Origin: Oscarella lobularis | Taxonomy: Eukaryota; Porifera; Homoscleromorpha; Homosclerophorida; Oscarellidae | Direction of reading: 5' to 3' | Length of the DNA stretch: 64,000 nucleotides | Assembly (NCBI RefSeq): GCF_947507565.1 | Contig: NC_089191.1 | Location: 682,001 to 746,000, forward strand | In this document: one piece after another, positions 23,401 through 33,398 of the stretch | Numbering within the stretch: the stretch's first letter is position 1 | Layout of the letters: each line of letters begins with the position of its first letter | Position numbers and translations under genes: made by a program | Notes under the pieces: model-generated | The model's database searches: none | The model's input: only the letters and a program-made list of their open reading frames with translations | Told to the model about the DNA's origin: nothing

Positions 23401-25309
23401 CAAGACGTTTTGCTTGGGACTGAGAGGCGTGATCGCCTCGCCAGAACGAAGCCACTGAAAGTGAAGCACGACGTCCCCAGGACGTGGCGTGTCGCGAGGA
23501 ATCGAAGCGTAGCAGATAAACGTCACGGAGCCCCCGGGACGAGTCGTCTGTTCCATGGGTTTTACACAGGGAACGAGACTAAGATCTGAAAACGCGGTCG
23601 GTGAACCCTAGCTAGGCCAATCGACCTTTTCTTTTCGTACCTTCCGAATCCGGAGCTGGAGGCGGCGCTGAGGGTTTCACTAGGACCGTGACCGTAGCCA
23701 GTTGCGATAGACTGTCCATTCCTTCGGTGGTGAACGTGCGACAGCTGTACTGTCCCGCGTGCGTCGTGTTCACGAAGCCGATATTGAGAAGGGGTCCGCG
23801 TTGAGTGGCGAGAATTCGACCGTTCTTGTACCACTCGTATTGGATGGGATAGGCGCATATAGCTCGACATTCGAGACGCAGAGACGAGCCTTCGTAGATC
23901 TGTTTCGATTGAGGATGAAGTTGGATGAGAGGAACTGGAAAGCGAAGTAAGAAAAAACACGAGACGAGGAGAAAAACCGACTCACTTGACGGCAAGGGAG
24001 TTTGAGACGAAGTATGAGCATCAGTAACTAAATAAATCATTCCTTATATATATGTGTGTATATGAGTACTCCTCTCCTCATACCTTGATCGATGACCTGA
24101 ATTACGGCAGCGTTCGAGAAGCTGCCGCCGTGCTGATTGCTCACCGCGCAGCAATAGGAGCCAACGTCCGTCTGCGCGACGTTTTTCAATTCCAAATCGC
24201 GCTGAATGCTTCCCTGCATTAGGACCCCGTTCTTGTACCACTGATACGCCGGCGGCGGACACCCGTCCGCATTCGTGCTCAATTTGATCGTACTTCCAAT
24301 GCAGACCGTCTTCGATCGCGGTTGTTTGACTATGACGGGAGCCTCGGCCGCATGCGAATACGAGCCGTCTGATGAAAAGAGATAATTAATATTTAACTCA
24401 TGTTTTTATATAGTCAATTTATTTACCTGGTGGATTGCTGATTATTAGTTCGCACCAGTTCGTAAATACGTAGTGTTTCAGCTCCGAGATTCCCAATCGA
24501 CACGTGTATTGGGCTCGATTTTGCACGCTGACGTTGGTTATAACCAATTTCGGACCTTTTTCTTCTCTCACGTGTCTCTTGCCTCGAAACCATTGATAGC
24601 TTATGCGATAGGGCGAGACGCACGTGGCGTCGACGTAAAACGACGCCGTGCCGCCGAGAAGGCAGGAGCATGCGACCGGTTCCGCTTTGATGGTGATGAG
24701 GTCTTCGCTTCCACGACTCGGAATTTCGCGTACGGATTGACTCGTCTCATCGTAACTAACCGACGTGTGGGAACTCCCTCCAGCAGAAGCACTGATGACA
24801 CTGGATAGATCGCCTTGAAAAATTTAGAGCTCAATACAAAGATATCGAACGAGACAGAAGGTCTATGCACTTTGGGCCCCCTCTCACTACTAAAATTCGA
24901 GGAAGCGTCGCGCTTTCCCTCCTCTCGTAGAGGCGCGTTTATTTATACCTGCACTCGACGGGGGCGCCGATTCTTCCTCGATCGGCTGCCGATAGGCGAT
25001 CGATCTCGACGTCATTCTCTGGCTCTGAGCGCGCGCGAATATCGCATCGACGTCGTCGACGCCCGCGTCGGCAAGTATGCGCTTCACTTCGCTCATTTCG
25101 ACGCCGGCTTCGATGAACGCGTCGATAATCGCTCGCGCTTGGGGACGCGTCGTCGTTCCGCTGTCGTACGCCGTCTTCATTAGTCGAAATCGAACTTGCG
25201 GATGGGCGCGAGCCGATTCGTTGAGTGCGTTGAGCTGCTCGCGCGTCACGAGTCGCGCGATTTTGTCGAGAAGTGCCGATGACCAAATGCCAATCCCCGA
25301 GTCGCTCAT
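20498..25309 (-). CDS. Death-domain-like plus Ig-repeat intracellular protein (MALT1-like, no paracaspase seen)
   Basis: The first exon (24949-25309) starts MSDSGIGIW and encodes a helical domain; its end (PQARAIIDAF..., EVKRILADAGVDDV) resembles the last helices of a death domain. Later exons encode Ig domains near 24430-24810 (SYQWFRG, YTCRLG, TNWCELII), 24090-24360 (YQWYKNG), 23640-23945 (YEWYKNGR), 23230-23590 (FQWLRSG) and, after a 1.2-kb gap, four more near 21650-21930, 21160-21440, 20850-21110 and 20498-20780 (each with W and Y.C). I see no signal peptide and no membrane segment, so it is probably cytoplasmic. MALT1 has a death domain, Ig domains and a paracaspase; the WCEL after the first Ig recalls human SQWSQL. 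The part past 22 kb could be a separate gene. Confidence 0.6.
22000..23190. other. Unexplained 1.2-kb segment inside the death-Ig gene
   Basis: Between the fourth and fifth Ig exons there is about 1.2 kb, 20 times the usual intron length here. No ORF over 100 codons and no recognisable protein is seen on either strand. It could be an insertion of an unknown element, an intergenic gap between two Ig genes, or an intron with regulatory content. Confidence 0.5.
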
Positions 25310-25619
25310 CGTGCCGAAAAGGAAGCTTTCTCACCACGTCCTGTCCCTCCTACTCTCGTTTCGACGAAGGGGGGAGACCGGGAAAACCACAAAAACAAGG
25401 AAGGACGACCGATAGACCCGTGTGGCACTTCTCCGGATACGCCCCCCTATGTCCCTTCGTCTCCGCACACGATCCTTCGGCTTAGACACGGAGAAACAGA
25501 CTACCGTGGCTTACGATCTCCAATTGCGTTTCACTTTCGCTGGGGACCTCTTTCAATTTCGAAATTGATGACATGCGCATGTCTTTCGATTTCGAATAAA
25601 TAACCACGCCGCGTGGGTG
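25310..25619. other. Gap upstream of the death-Ig gene
   Basis: Lies between the start of the death-Ig gene and the end of UROD, both on the minus strand. It should hold the death-Ig promoter and the UROD 3' end; an AATAAA on the plus strand near 25595 is not oriented for UROD. No ORF supported. Confidence 0.35.
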
Positions 25620-27259
25620 TCATGCGATTATTTTGGTTTCATGTACGGCATTGACGAACGCCGCTAAGCCGTCGGGACTCATATCCGGATACATTCCGTG
25701 ACCGAGATTGGCAATATAGGGCCCGGAAGCGAATTCCGTTACCATCGCATTTGTCAATTCCCGAATTCGTTCCTAAGACGGAAAGAGGTTTCTATTTACA
25801 TATCGATTGATTAGGGGTCGCTAACTGGTTTAGCGTATAGAGCGCAGGGATCCAAATTTCCTTGTAGGGTTACCCCGTTTCCAACGATTTTCCTGTGTAC
25901 ATACAGTACGTAATAAACGGAAATGACAATATTGATTTTGAGACCTCGCAGTTTGGGGTTCAATGGTCCAGTCGAGACTTATGACCTCGTATCCGCTTGC
26001 AGCCAAATCGGACAAAGCGTAATGAGCATCTTTAGCAAAAATAGTCTGTCAACGAACAAAGTTCAGGGTGCAGAGTACTAACAGGCTGTACTATACAGAC
26101 GTCCCCCTTTTCATACCATTGCCACTTTGTCCTGACCTAATGCACTTAGTCTCGCTCGCACGCCGTCGCGTATCCGTACGAGATAAGGCAAACAGAACTC
26201 ATTGAACAACGCTCGACCAAGAAATCCGGCGTGAGATTCAAACACTTGAAGCAGCTAATAAATAAATCAATGAGTTCAACCGTATCAGCAGACACATACA
26301 TGTATGTGCTTAGACTTGCCTGGGCTCCAGCTACTACTTGCTGGCTCAGATACTCGACTATGATTTCTGTGAGGTTTCCCAAGAGTTTGTGGCTCGCTTC
26401 TCGGTGTCTATAGAGCCAGGCTTTGGATTTTGACATCGTCTTGCTGCCACCGCCTTCGATCATGTACGACATGAGAGTCCACTGAATAAATGCATACATC
26501 AAAGATGATTGTACATAAGGAGGAAGGAGTCTACTGGAGCGCCTGTGAATCCAATTAGAGGAACTTTGCCTTCGAGGCGATGCCGCGTGAGAGTGATTGC
26601 GTCATAAACGTATTTTAATTCGGTGTGTACGTCGACAGAAAAATTGAGCTTCTAAACAAAAGAATATGATCTATAACTACTGATAACTAGATACAGTATA
26701 ACTAACTTGAAGATCGTCGGGCGTTTGGAGAGGATCAGGAAACACGGGACCCTATATAAAGCAAGTCTCTATCTATAGTGAAAATTATGGCCAATGCAAT
26801 TTCAAGCCTGCCTGCTTTGGCACCATTTTCACTTCCATTCCAACAGCCTAGAGGCGAGATATCATCTCTATGGAGGGGGTCCATCGCTCTAACCTGAGGT
26901 ATGACTAAGATGTCCGAGAAAATGATGGCTGCGTCCAGATCAAATCGTTCCAGGGGCTAAAATTACGCGCTTCTATTCCGTTTTTATCTCTTTTTTGCCT
27001 TCTGTACTTGGAGTGTGACTTGGCACGCCAACTCGGGCGTGCGGCACATTTCGAAGAAGTCGTGCTTTTCGCGTACTTGTCGAAATTCTGGAACGGTTTC
27101 CAGCGCTTACGAACGCGTTTCTGACTCCTGCGATTTTTTACCTGGGAGATAGCGGCCTGCCTGGCGCATGGCCCACACGGGAATTCTGCTGACCGAACGA
27201 CCGGTCGCCGCGCGTAGTAGTGAGTCGTTCTTGAGCTCTGGAAATTTGCTGGAGTCCAT
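25620..27259 (-). CDS. UROD: Uroporphyrinogen decarboxylase
   Basis: UROD converts uroporphyrinogen III to coproporphyrinogen III in cytosolic haem synthesis. Exon 1 reads [20 protein letters not shown]...[12 protein letters not shown], with the invariant RQAGRYLP active-site motif. Later exons carry [10 protein letters not shown], the [12 protein letters not shown] motif, [17 protein letters not shown] (family GYEVVGLDWT), and the glycine-rich NLGHGMYPD before [10 protein letters not shown] and the stop. Introns are about 50 bp. I prefer the start at 27259 because [12 protein letters not shown] lines up with the family; an in-frame ATG at 27316 would add 19 residues. The neighbour upstream is SPO11 in divergent orientation. 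Confidence 0.95.
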
Positions 27260-27343
27260 CGAAGAGAACAAAGACAGGAATTCGGTTGTAACGCGCGCTA
27301 CGACCGATTCATTCATTCATTCATTCATTCAATTTGCCAAAAA
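27260..27343. promoter_or_regulatory. Very short UROD/SPO11 divergent promoter with ATTC microsatellite
   Basis: The UROD start (27259, or 27316 if the upstream ATG is used) and the SPO11 start (27344) are 84 or 27 bp apart. The gap holds six tandem ATTC units at about 27307-27331. Both genes must use a shared or overlapping promoter. Confidence 0.6.
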
Positions 27344-29246
27344 ATGAATATCTTGCGAGCTCAGACGCCTACTCTACGCGGTCCAGATTTCTGGATAAAG
27401 CTCTACAGGCTACGAGAAGAGTTGCGTGCTGCAGAAATCGACGAAATGGAGCGTGATTGGTTCGAAGATGACGACGACGATGACGTCAAAGCGCAAGACA
27501 AATCAAAGCAGGAGTCAAGCAGCTTTGATTGTCCTGAAATCACATCAAAATTTAGAGATGAAATCATTGAAATGATAGAAAATCTCACAGAAAATCTTAT
27601 TCACCAATTGAGCCAAAACCAGCCAATGAAAATCGAGTTTCCACGAAGGAAACGAGAAAACACTTCGTACCAATTTAAATAATAAATAAATATATTGAAT
27701 TTAGTGACGTGTCACACACAGATATTCTGCAGGAGTTGGCATAGGAATGAAGTCAAATGCTTTGTCCACTACTACTAGTCTATGTCATCATCCTGAAAAA
27801 CTAGGTCTTTTAGAACGGTAATGCATTAATTAAGTTGGTTCAAAAGTTTACTAGCTCAAATGTTGCGCGTTCTGTCTACAATTCATCATCTTCTTCATAC
27901 TGATTCACATGCCACCAAAAGGTGGAGAGAGACGTAGGGGCTTATTCTATTACGCCAAACATAGTATGTTTTCTAGAGATATCTTTTATGAAGACGTGGC
28001 ATTCTATAGAACCCAACAGTGCGTCGATGAAGCAGTCGATAACATTGCCTGTATGTTCAGAGTGACGAGACGAAGTCTCCACGTGGTACTGTAGTTAGTC
28101 CGTTTTTCTATTCTAAGAGGATTTCTTATAGCTAGCGGCTTCAAAGGGTTCAGTCTCTCTGTCGCTCATATATATATATATATATATATATTTATTTAAT
28201 TCATAGGGCTTGTTTACGGTGAACTCAGCTACGTAGACTGGGATGGGAGCGTCGTGGACTGCAGTCAAAATTCCTCCACAGCAAGTCCTGTAGCTTTTCT
28301 CTCCTCTTCTATAGACGAGTCGTTCTCTAGGGTAACGCTATTCCTCATCACGTCAATATGATAAAAGGTGATCTCTTTGAGACTCTTACGCATACATACC
28401 AATGTAAATTGCACAGAAATGAAATCTGAGGCAAAATTTGTGCTTCTGATTGAAAAAGAGGCGACATTCCAGCGTCTCCTTGACAGCCAATTTTACTCAA
28501 AATGCGGTCCTTCTATACTAATAACGGTGAACACCTTACACACTCAACTGACTAAAACTATTATAGTCTACTTACTACTAAGGGAAAAGGATACCCTGAC
28601 GTCAATACACGAGAGATGGTCAAATGCTTATGGGAATTTCTCAAGATTCCTATCCTAGGTCTAGTTGACGCTGATCCATATGGTAGCAAAGCACGCTTCA
28701 CTACATCAGCTTCCTAATCAGATAATTGTAGGAATAGAAATTCTGTCAGTGTACAAATTCGGTTCAGTGGTAGGGACAGCTTTTTATGAGTACATTATAG
28801 AAAGGAGCCTCTTTAGAGTATGTCATTCGATGTACATCATTTAACGACCCCCTGCATCAAATGGCTCGGAGTTCTACCGACTGATCTAGTGAGGTGAGCG
28901 AAATACCCCCTACTACAAATTCAAGTCGAGTGCACGGAACTATTCTAGACTAAACGTATCGCCAGAGAATCTTCTCGATCTAACGCATAGAGACACCGGT
29001 CGAGCTCAGGGTCTTCTCACGCGTCCTTACATGGAGACGGTGCCTGGTTGGAAAACACAGGTACAGCCAAAAAAATTGCTACTTATTCAATAAGTCTCCC
29101 TTTGGAGTATAGCATAAACTCTCGTTTCTACGCAGATCGAATCAATGCTAGAACTGAAAAAGAAGGCAGAAATCCAATGCCTAGACTCGTCCTATCTCGC
29201 TAACGTTTACCTTCCTCAAAAAATTGCCGAAGGCAGTTGGCTCTAG
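27344..29246 (+). CDS. SPO11: Meiotic double-strand-break transesterase SPO11
   Basis: SPO11 makes the DNA breaks that start meiotic recombination, using a tyrosine in a topoisomerase VI-A-like fold. Thirteen exons fit with consistent phase and total 421 codons plus stop: 27344-27666, 27722-27804, 27855-27921, 27977-28085, 28132-28147, 28207-28289, 28331-28367, 28417-28526, 28583-28682, 28732-28769, 28817-28893, 28949-29060 and 29136-29246. The catalytic motif is KRDIFYED (human KRDIYYTD). Toprim residues are in VLLIEKEATFQRLL (Glu) and LVDADPYG (Asp-x-Asp). GVGIGM, RRSLHV, HHLTTPCIKWLG and YLPQKIAEGSWL match family blocks. Exon 5 is only 16 bp. The sixth exon's donor is the least certain. 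The gene looks intact and is near human length (396 aa). Confidence 0.95.
28148..28206 (+). repeat. (AT)n microsatellite within a SPO11 intron
   Basis: About eleven AT units at roughly 28168-28190 fill the middle of the intron following the 16-bp microexon. Confidence 0.7.
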
Positions 29247-29320
29247 CAGCATAAAAACATCAAAAACGTCTAGATCTAAAAAAGAGGAGGATGTATACTG
29301 GGTGCACTAGTAGTGTAGTA

Positions 29321-30246
29321 TCATTGCCATGAACTCATTGTCGGATAACTTCGTCTCTCGACTTTCCGTCCTAAACTCATCGCCTTTCCCTCGGTCTCCT
29401 CATAGTCCTCCTCCTCCTGTATGGTGCTCGTCTCCGCGGCGCGTATGCTGTCGCTGAGATGCGGCGGCGGAGCGAGACTTTTCCCCGATTCGGGCGACTT
29501 CACGAGCCAAGCAGCGGCGGCGGCGACAGCCCCGTCACTACTGACTCGCCGCTTCGCCCGGGCCTTCGGCTTGACGAGAGGCGAAACGGCGTATTCTTTG
29601 CGAGACGCGCCCTGACTCCACGTCGACAATCGAGGCCGAACTCCGCCGCTCTCTCCGTCGCCTTCGTCGCCGCCGCCGCCGCCGCCGCCACCGCTGGCGG
29701 CGACAATGTCCCCGTCACTGTCATCGGCACTGTCGGACAGATACGACCAATCGTCCTTCAATTGCCTCTGCTTGATTTTATTGATGTTCTTATTGATGGT
29801 CACTAGTTCGCGTATCAGGTGCTTGTCGTCTTCGCGCATCGCCGCCTTATTAGGGAGACAGAAGAAAAAAACGAGTCTGACGCGCTAAAAGCCGTTTTCG
29901 GCGCATCTGGACGCAAATTCGACCGCGAGACAAATGATTCCGAGATCATCTGTCTAAAGGAGGCGACCTCCCACCCGGGTTCCCCTCGATGGAATGTTGC
30001 CCCCGTAACGCCGCCGTCATTAGACCCGATTTGCCTGTCTCTCTCTCTTACCATTTCCTTCTTGAGCCAACCGAGCGCTTGATCGACGTCCGCCCGACGC
30101 TCGGCGATCGTTGCTTTGTCGCCTTTTCCCGGCGTCTTCGTTTCCGCTCGCGCGCTCGCGCGACTGCGTCGCAAAATGCTTCGCATCGCTCGATCTTCCA
30201 CTCGATGCGCTCCCAAAGGGGCCCCTTTTGTCTCTTCCGTTGCCAT
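29321..30246 (-). CDS. FAM167-like protein, copy A
   Basis: FAM167 (vertebrate FAM167A/B) is a small cytoplasmic family defined by a helical DEAIAWLRKEL..MRLQDQQLARQL block; its molecular role is poorly known. Exons 30052-30246 and 29321-29846 are split by a 205-bp intron. Exon 1 ends ADVDQALGWLKKEM and exon 2 begins AAMREDDKHLIRELVTINKNI, matching the family block across the splice. The C-terminus is RRSYPTMSSWQ. The middle is low-complexity (eight glycines, alanine runs, acidic stretches). The start at 30246 (MATEETKG) is preferred over an in-frame upstream ATG at 30285. Paralogues B and C lie on the other strand within 3 kb. Confidence 0.7.
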
Positions 30247-30421
30247 ACACTCCCTTACCCACTCTCCGTTCGCATCCGGCCGCAAAGAGAAATAGGATCA
30301 CGTGCGGCGTTGCGACGCCTCCGCGGGGTCGCTCGTCGCTCATTGGTCGACGGTCTCATAATCATCTCCACCGCCTGCAGAGTTTCGCCGCCAGTTCGTC
30401 TCGTCGACGACTACAGCGTAC
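30247..30421. promoter_or_regulatory. Divergent promoter between FAM167-like copies A and B
   Basis: 175 bp separate the divergent start codons of two paralogues, as expected after an inverted tandem duplication. No TATA box was identified. Confidence 0.45.
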
Positions 30422-32218
30422 ATGTCGACGCGTCGCGCCGAACGAATTGTCGAGTACTTCAGCAAAGATCCCACCCAATGGAACGGGAAAAGAAACGGCG
30501 TCAAGCCGGAAGTCCCTCGTCTCAAGGACAACGCTCATCTTCCGAACGGCGAACGCCGCAAGGCGATCGACGACGCGTTGACGTATCTTCGACACGAATT
30601 GGTGAGTCCCGCGCGGTGTGGCGTCGTTGAATGGAATGGGACGTTACGTGGGAAGATCTCACACGACTCGCGTACACGTATTCCAAACAAAACGCGTTGC
30701 TTTGCAATATCCGTTCGCTTCCTCTCCGCCGCTTTGACCGTTTACCTACCTCGCGTGACTGGGAGGAGCGTAGCCGTGTCCACCATTGCGCACCACAGTA
30801 ACCTCTCACCTCCGCGGGTAGATAAGAACGATGGGAATCTTCAAACAAACAAATTTGTTTACGGTAATCGTGATGAGCTGCTATTTCCACCGTGCATTCT
30901 TTGCAACAATTGTTATAATGATCTTTTGAGGTGCTGCAGTATGACACTAGTGACATGTATTTTGGGGGGGGTCCAGGTGCAAATTCGCATCGAAGATCAA
31001 GAGCTCCACGGCCATTTGCTTCGAATGAGAAAAGCGATGAATTCGATCAAAAAGCAGGCTCGCCTTTCGATGCCGCCCGGAGCGCTTCCTTCCTACGATT
31101 TCACCGCAACGCCTGAAAGCGGCGACGACGACGACGACGACGACGACGTAGCCCCACTACCGTCACAGCAAACAAAAGGCGAAAATCGACCTCGATCGAG
31201 AACGGCACCGTCACTCAAAGTCGAAACAGTCAAATTCAAACCAAGCCACGGCGCGTCAAAGTCGTTCGACGAACTGGACGAAACGACGACGACAAAGTCT
31301 CATTTATCGCCGCTGCTCGATTCCATTGATCGCAATCTGTCGGCAAGCTACGACTGCCTATTGTCGCCGCCGTCGTCGCCGCGCACAATCGGCTTCGACA
31401 CGATCAAATTCTCGTCGAGCGAATACTCTCTCCTAAATCGAGTCGCTCAGGAAGTCGACGAGGCGCGCCGCGGTAACTTCGGCGCCGCCGGTTCTCCCAC
31501 TCTTTCATTGAGGAGGGCCCTGCTATCGAACAAGGAAAAGGCGATAGTGACCAAGACGCGAACGCCGCCCACGAATCGCTCCTCCCGCAGTCGTCCGACG
31601 TCGAGTTTGACGCCGTCGATTAAAGTGCAAGCGCCGCCGCCGCCGTCGTTTCCGCCGCGTGCCCCGCCGATTAAGCGCACGCTGAGCGAAACGGGTACGG
31701 ATCCGACATCGTCTGTACTCCGCCGTGGCAGTGCCGCTCCCGGTATGAAGACTATACGCGACGACGACGACGACGATCGCGATAGCAGCGCTTTTCTCGA
31801 GTCGCCGTTGACGATGCGCCGCAATAAATCGGCGTCGTTGCCGCGCGGCGGCACGGATGCTGCAGCCGCCGAGATTGTCGTCAAAAAAATGCAGGAGAAA
31901 CTCGCGCAGGAGAGAAGGGCTCATCTAAGCCGATCGCCGTCAGTGCAGAGAAAATTTCCCGGTGCGACGACGACGACGACGATGGAGCGAAGGGGTGGCG
32001 GCGGAGTCGACGGCATGTCGTCGTCGCCGCCGCCGCTGAGACTTCTAATTGACAGTGGAATATCTCACAGTCGATCGGAGAACGTTCTCTCGCCTATCAC
32101 CGGGGAATCGTCAGCGGCGTCGCGTCGTCGCTCGTCGGATTTAGCCCATTCGCCTGACGCCCGATTTGCTCTGTCGCCGCCGCCTAGCTACAGTTCTCAC
32201 CAAGGAACAGATCTTTGA
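30422..32218 (+). CDS. FAM167-like protein, copy B (long, disordered C-terminus)
   Basis: Exons 30422-30601 and 30977-32218 join KAIDDALTYLRHEL to VQIRIEDQELHGHLLRMRKAMNSI, the FAM167 helical block, at the same phase-0 position as copies A and C. The protein is about 473 residues, much longer than human FAM167A (about 214). The extra length is Ser/Pro/Arg/Asp-rich with seven consecutive aspartates and looks disordered. The 375-bp intron is a multiple of three and open in frame, so a 598-codon frame runs through it; I treat it as an intron because it carries GTGAGT and CAG ends, has no family similarity and breaks the helical block. Confidence 0.68.
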   Translation: MSTRRAERIVEYFSKDPTQWNGKRNGVKPEVPRLKDNAHLPNGERRKAIDDALTYLRHELVSPARCGVVEWNGTLRGKISHDSRTRIPNKTRCFAISVRFLSAALTVYLPRVTGRSVAVSTIAHHSNLSPPRVDKNDGNLQTNKFVYGNRDELLFPPCILCNNCYNDLLRCCSMTLVTCILGGVQVQIRIEDQELHGHLLRMRKAMNSIKKQARLSMPPGALPSYDFTATPESGDDDDDDDDVAPLPSQQTKGENRPRSRTAPSLKVETVKFKPSHGASKSFDELDETTTTKSHLSPLLDSIDRNLSASYDCLLSPPSSPRTIGFDTIKFSSSEYSLLNRVAQEVDEARRGNFGAAGSPTLSLRRALLSNKEKAIVTKTRTPPTNRSSRSRPTSSLTPSIKVQAPPPPSFPPRAPPIKRTLSETGTDPTSSVLRRGSAAPGMKTIRDDDDDDRDSSAFLESPLTMRRNKSASLPRGGTDAAAAEIVVKKMQEKLAQERRAHLSRSPSVQRKFPGATTTTTMERRGGGGVDGMSSSPPPLRLLIDSGISHSRSENVLSPITGESSAASRRRSSDLAHSPDARFALSPPPSYSSHQGTDL

Positions 32219-32622
32219 GACTTATTTTTAGACCTTTTGCATTGACTCTGATTGCATTTTATTTCTAACAGATGATGGCTGTTGGACCGAACCTGCAACA
32301 AGTCGAAGGTCGCTTTTGTGGTACACTGCATGACGATGCATTGAGCCACGCTTTCCTGCTTGGGTCAGAAATTAATAAGCCTGAACCGCGTGCGTTGTAC
32401 GTGCGATTGCCAAAGTCCAGCGTCTCACCGTCTCCTGACACCCTATGACATATATAAGGATGCGGATTTAGGGAGTTGACTGGGTTCGTCGCGTCACTGA
32501 CTCACACCCCACCCCGGTATTCATAGTAACACGGAGGCGTCGGAGCACGATATCCGGTCGTCCTATTCCTATGTAAAGCCCGTTAGTTCCCTGTTTTGTT
32601 GTACTTTCACATTTCCCATACC
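32219..32622. other. Intergenic gap between FAM167-like copies B and C
   Basis: Should contain the 3' UTR of copy B and the promoter of copy C. A weak TATATAA lies near 32453. No ORF or repeat supported. Confidence 0.4.
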
Positions 32623-33340
32623 ATGGCCCTACTGCGCGTGAACACTCCGCCGCCGCCCTTGGCAATGCCGACGACGCCGCGATCGATGCGAAAGCTTCCG
32701 CGCACGCCGGCGACGCCGCCAATGACGGCGACGAATCTCTGGACGGAGAGCGTTTGGAACGACGACGAATTTCGAAATCGCGACGCCGAGCGACCGGCGG
32801 CAATCGATCAAATCATGCGCCGATCGACGACGACGACGACGACGTCGACTGCGTGCACGAGACGCGGCGAACGCGCCGCCGACATCGATACGGCGATTCA
32901 GTGGATACGAAGCGAATTGGTGAGAAAGAGGAGAAAGAATTCAACTTAACCCTAATACGGTGCATATATGTATTCCTACTGTATAGACGTTGATGCGAGA
33001 GCAAGATCGTAAGCTCCTGAAGCAATTCACGGCCATCAGCAACGCGATACGCCATCTCAAGAACGCCCAAGACGATCTACGACTCGACGAGGAGGCGACG
33101 TCTTCCGGGTCCGACGTCGACGAGATCGCGAAATTGTCGACCGATTCGGATTCGCCGTCGCCGCAGCCGGTGACGAACGCTTCGCGTTCGGCGCCCGTCG
33201 TGCTGCGTCGCACGGCGCCGAGACGACGGCCCGATCGCGTGCTACCCGCGACGCCGTCCGCCAATAAAAAGAGACCGCTTAGCGTTTTGATCGACGAGGA
33301 CGTCGTCGGTCGAAACGAGAGTCGCTTTTCGTGGTGTTAG
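32623..33340 (+). CDS. FAM167-like protein, copy C
   Basis: Exons 32623-32919 and 32987-33340 encode about 216 residues, close to human FAM167A length. The helical block ADIDTAIQWIRSEL|TLMREQDRKLLKQFTAI spans the intron at the same phase-0 point as in copies A and B. The C-terminus ESRFSWC resembles the human FAM167A ending SRRFSLC, the best single sign of family membership in this cluster. Both ends of the protein are proline- and serine-rich. The gene ends 58 bp before the convergent F-box/WD40 gene. Confidence 0.75.
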
Positions 33341-33398
33341 TTCGAGCGAGAGAGAGAGAGAGATAGAGAGAAAGAGAAAAAAAAAAACTCGTTTACGT

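Noticed and set aside
27818-27846. A 29-bp SPO11 intron
   Set aside because: An alternative 50-bp intron (27805-27854) keeps the frame, aligns better with the family and matches the usual intron size.
30422-32218. One uninterrupted 598-residue protein for FAM167-like copy B
   Set aside because: The middle 375 bp splits the conserved helical block, has GT...AG ends at the same phase-0 site as in the two paralogues, and shows no family similarity.
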